Positions 63,164-64,000 of a DNA stretch of 64,000 nt are shown one piece after another. The notes beneath the pieces are model-generated. The model had not been told where the DNA came from. It saw only the letters and a list, made by a program, of their open reading frames with translations, and did not search any database. The DNA comes from Chryseobacterium sp. SNU WT5. Its GTDB lineage: Bacteria > Bacteroidota > Bacteroidia > Flavobacteriales > Weeksellaceae. A program made the position numbers and the translations under genes. The stretch spans positions 1,860,001-1,924,000 of the forward strand of contig NZ_CP041687.1 in assembly GCF_007362475.1 (NCBI RefSeq). The letters are read 5' to 3'. Each line of letters begins with the position of its first letter. The stretch's first letter is position 1.

Positions 63164-63577
63164 ATGAAAATTCTAATTCTTAATGGACCTAATCTAAATT
63201 TACTTGGAACGCGTGAACCCGAAATTTACGGAACTGTTTCAATGGATGATTACGTAATAAATTTGAGGACAGAATTTCCTCAGCATGAAATTTTCTCTGA
63301 TCAGTCAAATGTCGAAGGGGAGCTTATAAATCGGCTTCAAAAAAATGATTTTGATGCCTTGATCATTAATCCGGGTGCTTTTACTCATTATTCTTATGCG
63401 ATTGCTGATTGCCTGAAAAATATTTCTAAACCAAAGATTGAAGTTCATATTAGTAATATTTACAAAAGAGAAGAATTCCGCCAAAAGTCTGTTACCGCAG
63501 TAAATACAGATGGGGTGATAAGTGGGTTTGGAATGAAGGGTTACTTTCTAGCGATTTCAAGTTTAAGTTCTAAATAG
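63164..63577 (+). CDS. aroQ: type II 3-dehydroquinate dehydratase
   Basis: A 137-aa enzyme of the shikimate pathway that dehydrates 3-dehydroquinate. The start at 63164 gives the usual MKILILNGPNLNLLGTREPEIYG with the catalytic Arg and Tyr. SNVEGELIN and INPGAFTHYS carry the substrate-binding Asn and His region, and VHISNIYKREEFR the second binding block. It is monocistronic as far as visible. Confidence 0.95.
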   Translation: MKILILNGPNLNLLGTREPEIYGTVSMDDYVINLRTEFPQHEIFSDQSNVEGELINRLQKNDFDALIINPGAFTHYSYAIADCLKNISKPKIEVHISNIYKREEFRQKSVTAVNTDGVISGFGMKGYFLAISSLSSK

Positions 63578-63612
63578 TGTGTTAAGCTGGAAAAGAAAGC
63601 TCAATCTATTTT

Positions 63613-64000
63613 CTAGTTTTGGTACTCTTCATATTCGTTCCATTGTGATTCATCGAAGGAATTGCTGTCTTCCGCTAGTAAATCTGCTTCTCTTTCCAGA
63701 TATTCTTTCATGGTAAACGTAACCTTGTCTTTCAGCTGTTCTTTTGCTAATTTCCTGGTCATCGCTTTGTCGATTACTGTAAATCGCTGTCCTAATCTGC
63801 GGGCAGCATAAGCTCTCATTCCCGTCGCTTTTAAAATATCAACAGCCATATTTACCGCAGTTCCGAGGGTTTCTCTGTAAATGTCATCCACACCATTGTT
63901 GATAAAGTCATACGCATCTGAACGATTTTTCGCTCTTACGAAAATTTTCATCTGAGGGAAGTTTTCTCTGGCGTATTCCAATATAAATTTATTTTTTTCT
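63613..64000 (-). CDS. Kef-type cation:proton antiporter, C-terminal part
   Basis: A reading frame open to the window edge, of which 129 codons are seen. It corresponds to the end of a RCK/TrkA-N regulatory domain (FPQMKIFVRAKNRSDAYDFINNGVDDIYRETLGTA) followed by an acidic tail. CPA2-family antiporters (KefB/KefC type) have this C-terminal plan. The membrane part lies outside the window. Confidence 0.75.
   Translation of the reverse strand, partial: EKNKFILEYARENFPQMKIFVRAKNRSDAYDFINNGVDDIYRETLGTAVNMAVDILKATGMRAYAARRLGQRFTVIDKAMTRKLAKEQLKDKVTFTMKEYLEREADLLAEDSNSFDESQWNEYEEYQN

Overview
The window looks like a Bacteroidota (Flavobacteriia) chromosome of the Chryseobacterium/Riemerella group carrying an integrated, conjugative, multidrug-resistance element. 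The basis is the AT-rich DNA, SusC/SusD and TamL/TamB genes, TAnnTTTG-type promoter boxes and a Bacteroidota-type tra set. Genus-level placement is inference.

Layout. (1) 1-12,553, minus strand: mobilisation and conjugation genes in the order mobA, mobB, parA/traA, an anchored protein, traE, traF, traG, four small exported proteins, traJ, traK and the start of a traL-like gene. TraG has an embedded J-domain, and the four exported proteins share a C-terminal tail. (2) 12,554-13,521: non-coding DNA with duplicated hairpin repeats (oriT candidate). (3) 13,522-17,660: a decayed HlyD-type gene, a sul2 unit bounded by IS1595-family copies and an 8-bp target duplication, and fragments of an IS91-like element. 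(4) 17,823-36,002: an integron-like platform. A tyrosine recombinase (not canonical IntI) reads away from eight cassettes: lnu, tet(X), a class D beta-lactamase, an Ere-type esterase (reversed), catB (reversed), aadS, a secreted alpha/beta hydrolase and a small secreted protein. Every cassette carries an attC-like site whose R'' box is complementary to that cassette's own first bases. Three IS91-like elements (HUH transposase plus tyrosine recombinase) sit at the same base of three attC R'' boxes. The array ends inside a broken attC fused to a truncated ssb. (5) 36,003-43,053: replication and control module of the element: toprim protein, seven iterons with DnaA boxes, Rep protein, helix-turn-helix and DUF3853-like genes, a divergent operator, an XRE-like repressor and the integrase. 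(6) 43,127-46,916: a two-gene methyltransferase/nuclease module, probably defence. (7) 47,476-64,000: ordinary chromosome: SusC/SusD/phospholipase C, YihY, TamL/TamB, AroQ and a Kef-type antiporter fragment.

How it fits together. The element can be mobilised (mob/tra), may replicate when excised (rep/iterons) and integrates through the 422-aa integrase. Its cargo protects it (restriction-like pair) or the host (resistance to sulfonamides, lincosamides, tetracyclines, beta-lactams, macrolides, phenicols and aminoglycosides). The most unusual parts are the cassette system, with attC-like sites but a non-IntI recombinase, and the attC-targeting IS91-like elements, whose recombinase gene has a conserved out-of-frame A-run at its start. 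No rRNA or tRNA genes and no CRISPR arrays were seen.
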